Source: Obesumbacterium proteus (GTDB lineage: Bacteria > Pseudomonadota > Gammaproteobacteria > Enterobacterales > Enterobacteriaceae). From it: 64,000 bases of DNA. The stretch covers positions 2,418,001 through 2,482,000 of the forward strand of contig NZ_CP014608.1 of assembly GCF_001586165.1 (NCBI RefSeq). The letters are read 5' to 3'. The notes beneath the pieces were generated by a model, which had not been told where the DNA came from, ran no database searches, and worked only from the letters and a program-made list of their open reading frames with translations. Each line of letters opens with the position of its first letter. The first letter of the stretch is position 1. Shown piece after piece: positions 61,109-64,000 of the stretch. Made by a program: the position numbers and the translations under genes.

Positions 61109-61558
61109 TTACTCTCTGCCATCGTGCAGACTTTCGTCTTCGCGGCAATCACCCTCAGCGCAGTGACCATACAGGTACAGGCTGTGGTTGGTCAGCTGGA
61201 TACCATATTTTTTAGCAATTTCGTGCTGACGTTTTTCGATGGAATCGTCGCTAAACTCGATCACTTTACCGCAGTCTAAGCAGATCAGATGATCATGGTG
61301 ATGCTGTTGGGTCAGTTCAAATACAGATTTTCCGCCTTCAAAATTGTGACGAGTCACAATTCCAGCCTCGTCGAACTGGTTCAGTACACGGTAAACGGTG
61401 GCTAAGCCGATTTCTTCACCCATATCGATCAGCTTCTTATACAGGTCTTCTGCGCTGACGTGATGGCAAGTTGGATCTTGCAGAACTTCCAGAATCTTAA
61501 GACGCGGAAGCGTGACTTTAAGTCCAGCCTTCTTTAAAGGAGTGTTGTTATCTGTCAT
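61109..61558 (-). CDS. fur: Ferric uptake regulator Fur
   Basis: A 149-residue iron-sensing repressor. An N-terminal winged helix (about 1-83) is followed by the dimerisation and metal domain with HHHDHLICLDCGKVIEF (His and Cys ligands near 87-103). It represses iron uptake genes when bound to ferrous iron. A Fur-box-like sequence about 90 bp upstream suggests self-control. It lies beside fldA as in E. coli. Confidence 0.98.
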   Translation of the reverse strand: MTDNNTPLKKAGLKVTLPRLKILEVLQDPTCHHVSAEDLYKKLIDMGEEIGLATVYRVLNQFDEAGIVTRHNFEGGKSVFELTQQHHHDHLICLDCGKVIEFSDDSIEKRQHEIAKKYGIQLTNHSLYLYGHCAEGDCREDESLHDGRE

Positions 61559-61647
61559 TCGGATTCTGTCCCGTTACTTAGCTCGAAGACGTTTAGGATA
61601 GCCTGCATTTGCTGCCAGCGTTGCCCTAATTGTCACCGAACTGAAAA

Positions 61648-61666
61648 TATAATTGAGATTCATTAT
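61648..61666. promoter_or_regulatory. Fur-box-like site upstream of fur
   Basis: TATAATTGAGATTCATTAT resembles GATAATGATAATCATTATC, with the two halves one base further apart than in the consensus. It lies about 90 bp upstream of the fur start. Confidence 0.45.
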
Positions 61667-61849
61667 AAAGCTGATGGCGGTAAATGGAAACCGCAGTGTG
61701 TTAACAACTTGGACGGAACTACAGGGTGGAAATAAAACGTAACACACTGACAAATATGTAACTCTGCTGGTGGCGGGGGCTAGAGCGAGAAAAATGAGTT
61801 ACATAGATGTTGCAAATTGCTTTCGCCAATCGCTGAAATACCCGCTGGC

Positions 61850-61876
61850 TTATGCAGTCAGCGGGTTCAATTTCAT
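61850..61876 (-). terminator. Hairpin after fldA
   Basis: Stem ACCCGCTG / CAGCGGGT with an 11-nt loop immediately beyond the fldA stop on the minus strand; only ATTT follows, so termination strength is uncertain. Confidence 0.5.
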
Positions 61877-61877
61877 G

Positions 61878-62405
61878 TTAGCCAGCCAGTTCAGCCAAGC
61901 TCATCTCTTCGGAGATTTGTTTCACCCACGCATCAACACGCGTTGCGGTGAGTTCAGGCTGGCGATCTTCGTCAATAGCCAAACCAACGAAGGTTTTGTC
62001 ATCAACCAGCGCTTTAGACGCTTCAAAATGGTAACCCGCAGTTGGCCAGTGACCAACGATGGTCGCGCCGCGTGGCTCGATCAAATCACGGATGGTGCCC
62101 ATTGCGTCGCAGAAGTACTCTGCATAGTCTTCTTGGTCGCCGCAGCCAAACAGAGCAACCAGTTTACCGTTGAAGTCGATCTCTTCCAGAGAAGGGAAGA
62201 AATCATCCCAGTCACACTGAGCTTCGCCGTAATACCATGTTGGGATGCCAAGCAGAAGAATATCGAATGCTTCGATGTCTTCTTTGCTGCTTTTGGCAAT
62301 GTCATGAACTTCAGCAACGTCTTTTCCGAGTTGCTTTTGGATCATCTTAGCGATGTTTTCCGTGTTGCCCGTGTCGCTGCCAAAGAAAATGCCTACGATT
62401 GCCAT
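61878..62405 (-). CDS. fldA: Flavodoxin 1
   Basis: A 175-residue FMN electron carrier that feeds radical-SAM enzymes such as LipA and MiaB coded here. The phosphate loop is GSDTGNTENIAK (9-20); the long-chain insertion of class I flavodoxins is present. Length is close to E. coli FldA (176). Confidence 0.98.
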   Translation of the reverse strand: MAIVGIFFGSDTGNTENIAKMIQKQLGKDVAEVHDIAKSSKEDIEAFDILLLGIPTWYYGEAQCDWDDFFPSLEEIDFNGKLVALFGCGDQEDYAEYFCDAMGTIRDLIEPRGATIVGHWPTAGYHFEASKALVDDKTFVGLAIDEDRQPELTATRVDAWVKQISEEMSLAELAG

Positions 62406-62526
62406 GTCGCGTTTATACCTTTTATATCAAATAATTAAACTAGAATCTTGAGAAAGACCAGTACGTACTTTACGCACTATAGCACTTTAAACCGTATCGA
62501 TTTGTCGTCATTGTGTGCTGGTGGCG

Positions 62527-62802
62527 TTAAGATTTTAAAATCTGATTGAGTAAAATTTGTTCAATCAATTCACTGCGGCTAATGTTTTGTTCTTGAGCCA
62601 AACGATTCAGCATTTCAACCGCTTCTTCGTTAATTTTTAGCTCGACGCGACGCAGTCCTTTCACTTTATCGCGGCGCAGTTGGTTGCGTTTGTTAATTCT
62701 TAGCTGTTCATCCCGAGATAACGGGTTGGTTTTCGGGCGACCCGGACGACGTTCATCTGCGAACAGATCCAGAGTCGTGCGGTCCGTTTGTTCTTTGGCC
62801 AT
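62527..62802 (-). CDS. ybfE: YbfE, LexA-regulated ribbon-helix-helix-like protein
   Basis: A 91-residue basic protein with an Arg/Lys-rich N-terminal half (RRPGRPKTNP) and a C-terminal ribbon-helix-helix-like segment (LKINEEAVEMLNRLAQEQ, then ISRSELIEQIL). E. coli YbfE belongs to the SOS regulon; I found no convincing LexA box upstream here. It is 121 bp from fldA and on the same strand as ybfF. Confidence 0.9.
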   Translation of the reverse strand: MAKEQTDRTTLDLFADERRPGRPKTNPLSRDEQLRINKRNQLRRDKVKGLRRVELKINEEAVEMLNRLAQEQNISRSELIEQILLNQILKS

Positions 62803-63082
62803 ATCAGGTAGCGGTACTACAAGGAGAATTTTGAATCTGCGTAACGAATCAGATCATGATTAACATACTAGGGCCATTCACCCTTTACCGGCACTATCCT
62901 TGAACAGCAAAACTGCCTGCCAGAATAATAGCGCGCCATAATACCCTAGCGCCCCCAGCCGCGACAATCCTTAATCTTACTTACCTCACTGATGAATGGT
63001 GTTTTTTTCTACAGTGAGGCGGCGGTGAGGCTGAAGTTTGGGTTAAGTTAGGTCGTGAAGACGACAAATTAAGTGGTTTGGC

Positions 63083-63853
63083 TTATTCATCGCTGTCGAG
63101 AAAACGATGCAGCGTGCGTAGCACCAGCTCGGGTTTTTCCGCATGCAGCCAGTGGCCCGTACCGGCAATCACGTGAGCTCTGGCATGGGGAAACTGGCGA
63201 GCAATGGCTGCGCGATGAATATCTTGAATATAGGGCGATGAGCCACCTTTGATAAACATCGCAGGGCCTTGGTAAGGCGTGACTTCTTGCCAGCCGACGA
63301 TATTTTCGTATTGATCCCACAGCACCGGCACGTTAAATAGCCACTCGCCATCCTGAAAAGACTTCAGCAAAAACTGTATCACGCCTTCTTCGTTGATATA
63401 GCCGCGCATGATTTCAGCGGCCTCTTGGCGGCGCGCCACCTGTGCCTCCGTCACCGCGTTGATGGCAGCAAAAATCGTATCGTGACGACGAACCTGATAA
63501 TCAACGGGCGCAATGTCCAGCAAGGCAAGGCGACGAATACGTTCGGGAGCAAGCGCGGCCAGCGTCATGGCGGCTTTTCCACCCATTGAGTGCCCAATGA
63601 CATCCAACTGTGACAAAGAAAGATCGTCAATCAGCGCCAGTAAATCCTCGGCCATCGCGGCATAATCCATGCGCTCTGAGCGCGGTGAGTGCCCGTGATT
63701 GCGCATATCAACCTGAATCACACGGCGATCGTTGCGCAAATCTCGGCCTAATATGCCAAGATTATCCAAACTGCCGAATAAGCCGTGGATCAGTAATGCC
63801 GGTGGAAACAGGGCTTGTTGAGCCGGAATATGTTCGCGGTAGTTGAGTTTCAT
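63083..63853 (-). CDS. ybfF: YbfF alpha/beta-hydrolase esterase
   Basis: A 256-residue esterase of the alpha/beta-hydrolase fold; E. coli YbfF cleaves acyl-CoA and simple esters. The oxyanion region is LIHGLFGSLDN, the nucleophile Ser is in GHSMGGKA (near 89-96) and the catalytic His in GTGHWLHAEKP near 235. The start at 63853 gives MKLNYREHIPAQQ as in E. coli. The gene normally lies divergent from seqA, which would begin right of the window. Confidence 0.94.
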   Translation of the reverse strand: MKLNYREHIPAQQALFPPALLIHGLFGSLDNLGILGRDLRNDRRVIQVDMRNHGHSPRSERMDYAAMAEDLLALIDDLSLSQLDVIGHSMGGKAAMTLAALAPERIRRLALLDIAPVDYQVRRHDTIFAAINAVTEAQVARRQEAAEIMRGYINEEGVIQFLLKSFQDGEWLFNVPVLWDQYENIVGWQEVTPYQGPAMFIKGGSSPYIQDIHRAAIARQFPHARAHVIAGTGHWLHAEKPELVLRTLHRFLDSDE

Positions 63854-64000
63854 ATCGTTAAGTCTATTCGTTGCGTCTATTCGCATGAACCCATGCGCTA
63901 AACATGCGGCAAGAGAGAGTGCGAAGAATCTTATGTTGTAACAAATAGGTTACCACGACTAAGCATGATTGTTAGTCACCGAGTGTTATCCAGCAAAAAT

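Larger units (their letters stand above)
61559..61877. other. fur promoter and fldA 3' region
   Basis: A 319-bp gap. It contains a Fur-box-like sequence at 61648-61666 and, next to fldA, the perfect 8-bp stem ACCCGCTG / CAGCGGGT (61850-61876) that may end the fldA transcript. No gene is evident. Confidence 0.5.

Noticed and set aside
62803..63082. LexA box upstream of ybfE
   Set aside because: No sequence close to CTGT-N8-ACAG was found, so SOS control of ybfE here is not supported by what I can see.
1..64000. CRISPR arrays, prophages, complete insertion sequences, rRNA
   Set aside because: No regularly spaced direct repeats, transposase, integrase, phage structural genes or rRNA sequence were seen; the only repeats are those listed.
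63854..64000. Start of seqA
   Set aside because: Expected from synteny, but the window ends in noncoding DNA upstream; no seqA codons can be shown.

Overview
The window is chromosomal DNA of a gamma-proteobacterium of the order Enterobacterales. The backbone matches the Escherichia coli lipA-to-seqA region gene for gene: tatE, lipA, lipB, ybeD, dacA, rlpA, mrdB, mrdA, rlmH, rsfS, nadD, holA, lptE, leuS, ybeL, rihA, gltLKJI, lnt, corC, ybeY, ybeZ, miaB, ubiF, seven tRNA genes, asnB, nagDCAB, nagE, glnS, chiP, chiQ, fur, fldA, ybfE, ybfF. The identity to E. coli, a chb hexosaminidase gene behind chiPQ, a second rihA copy and a missing cobC suggest a relative such as Hafnia or Obesumbacterium; that genus call is inference.

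Bases 1-9127 (accessory, + strand) hold one tightly packed operon. It encodes a C39/CvaB-type ABC exporter (5' end outside the window), a MacA-like adaptor, a MacB-like ABC permease, a NodT/OprM-type outer-membrane lipoprotein, and then a small type II fatty-acid/polyketide set: ketosynthase, MaoC-like hydratase, acyl carrier protein and ketoreductase. It looks like a dedicated acyl-chain-building and export pathway and is the best candidate here for an undescribed system. Bases 9161-12735 are visibly AT-rich and regulatory: a tandem HD-domain protein, a FidL-like membrane protein with a MarT/CadC-like membrane regulator, and a divergent PapI/FaeA-like regulator with no fimbrial genes nearby. 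A GNAT gene, a RhaT-like transporter, an ERIC-like repeat and a small coiled-coil gene follow up to 15.1 kb.

Bases 15.3-29.5 kb carry lipoate synthesis and attachment, cell-elongation wall synthesis (PBP2, RodA, RlpA, PBP5), ribosome maturation (RlmH, RsfS), NAD synthesis, DNA polymerase delta, LptE and LeuRS. Bases 29.8-36.8 kb carry ybeL, two tandem nucleoside hydrolases, the glutamate/aspartate ABC importer with an SroC-like RNA locus, and a flavin-binding PPOX protein. Bases 36.9-44.2 kb carry lnt-corC-ybeY-ybeZ and miaB and ubiF, the last two flanked by an inverted pair of ~94-bp palindromic repeats.

Bases 44.4-45.1 kb carry seven tRNA genes (Gln, Gln, Met, Gln, Gln, Leu, Met). asnB follows but is interrupted by an in-frame TGA where homologues have Trp. 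Bases 47.4-60.8 kb form an amino-sugar and chitin block: nagBACD divergent from nagE with CRP and NagC-like sites, glnS, then chiP-chiQ-chb, whose leader carries a complement to the ChiX sRNA. The window ends with fur, fldA, ybfE and ybfF. I saw no rRNA, CRISPR array, prophage or intact insertion sequence.
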